Part shown: positions 33,822 through 34,157 of the stretch, in pieces | Numbering within the stretch: position 1 is the stretch's first letter | Layout of the letters: every line of letters starts with the position of its first letter | Source of the DNA: Neptuniibacter sp. UBA6509 | GTDB lineage: Bacteria; Pseudomonadota; Gammaproteobacteria; Pseudomonadales; Balneatricaceae | Assembly (NCBI GenBank): GCA_002435145.1 | Contig: DJLT01000019.1 | Span: 1-34,157 of the forward strand | Direction of reading: 5' to 3' | DNA: 34,157 nucleotides | Made by a program: the position numbers and the translations under genes | The notes under the pieces: model-generated | The model's input: the letters and a program-made list of their open reading frames with translations, nothing else | What the model was told of the DNA's origin: nothing | The model's database searches: none

Positions 33822-34086
33822 ATGAAGTTTACAGCTTTAGTGGTGAAGAGGTTTATCAGTAGTAGGTCTTGCACAGTCTTAGCGACTAATAAAGTTCGAC
33901 TGGTGGTTGAATCCTCCACTGAAAGCTAGAGAGTATCTATCGATATTGGTGCAACCTGTATTAGGATTTGATTCTGCTTTTTTTGATGAGCCCCATTACC
34001 AAGGACGTATAATAATTGACTCGACAGCGCCTGCTGGGAAACCTGGTTTTGTAGTTAATCTAGTTAAGTATATTGAAACGAATTGA
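33822..34086 (+). pseudogene. Broken ORF of unknown family
   Basis: An ORF starts at ATG 33822 with AAAGGA six bases upstream (MKFTALVVKRFISSRSC...) and stops at TAG 33927-33929 after 35 codons. In the +1 frame a protein-like stretch without start runs from about 33883 to TGA 34084-34086: KFDWWLNPPLKAREYLSILV, then GFDSAFFDEPHYQGRIIID and GFVVNLVKYIETN. The two overlap, as expected for a frameshifted gene, or the second is an older remnant. I know no family. The last 70 bases of the window show no gene beyond a 15-codon ORF. Confidence 0.35.
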
Positions 34087-34157
34087 CCTAAGGCGAATGA
34101 TATGAGTCAGTCAGTGGCTTCGATACAGATTACCGGGGTCACCCATTAGAGGTCTCC

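Overview
The window looks like chromosomal DNA of a marine-type gammaproteobacterium, most like an Oceanospirillales-type heterotroph. The reasons are moderate-to-low G+C, gammaproteobacterial housekeeping genes (yidD, phoH with a PIN domain, cobB, ppnN, trhO, yafJ) and an Acinetobacter-like two-component 4-hydroxyphenylacetate hydroxylase. The genus cannot be fixed by reading alone. I saw no tRNA, rRNA, CRISPR array, prophage or complete insertion sequence.

Layout. 1-2735 (minus): the 5' part of yidD, preceded by a four-gene cluster that looks metal-related. It encodes a His-rich exported protein, a HupE/UreJ-like membrane protein, a membrane-anchored periplasmic protein and a small Cys-rich CopZ-N-terminus-like protein. 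2979-7133: phoH (minus) is divergent from cobB, which is followed by ppnN. 7435-10910: a BktB-type beta-ketothiolase, then a CPA1-type antiporter whose stop overlaps the start of an AIM24-family gene. 11123-17744 (all plus): an M23 peptidase overlapping a bactofilin by 58 bases (cell-shape module), a YafJ amidotransferase, a FadD-like acyl-CoA ligase with a changed P-loop, a YitT-family membrane protein, a Bcr/CflA-type MFS exporter and a MaoC-like hydratase.

17833-24292 is an aromatic-catabolism island. It holds the flavin reductase C1 (with its C-terminal MarR-like domain), an HpaA-type AraC regulator, the oxygenase C2, an AEC-family carrier and an NAD(P)-dependent succinate-semialdehyde dehydrogenase. 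C1 supplies FADH/FMNH to C2, which converts 4-hydroxyphenylacetate to homoprotocatechuate. Succinate semialdehyde is an end product of homoprotocatechuate meta-cleavage, so the dehydrogenase fits, but the ring-cleavage genes are not in this window.

24404-32889 carries DUF2164 and DUF1294 genes, trhO, a stand-alone hisI, a 53-codon small exported or membrane ORF next to a three-copy 18-bp repeat, a large PhoD-like phosphatase, a MYG1-family gene and an unusual fusion: cytoplasmic N-domain, one membrane helix, phosphate-type binding domain and OmpA-like domain. 33218-34157 is a decaying accessory end: an intact addiction-module antitoxin, a ParE/RelE-like toxin gene interrupted by an in-frame TGA, and a further broken ORF.

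Most attractive for follow-up are the metal cluster with shared dyad half-sites, the binding-protein/OmpA fusion, the interrupted toxin beside its intact antitoxin, and the regulatory repeats in the hydroxyphenylacetate region.
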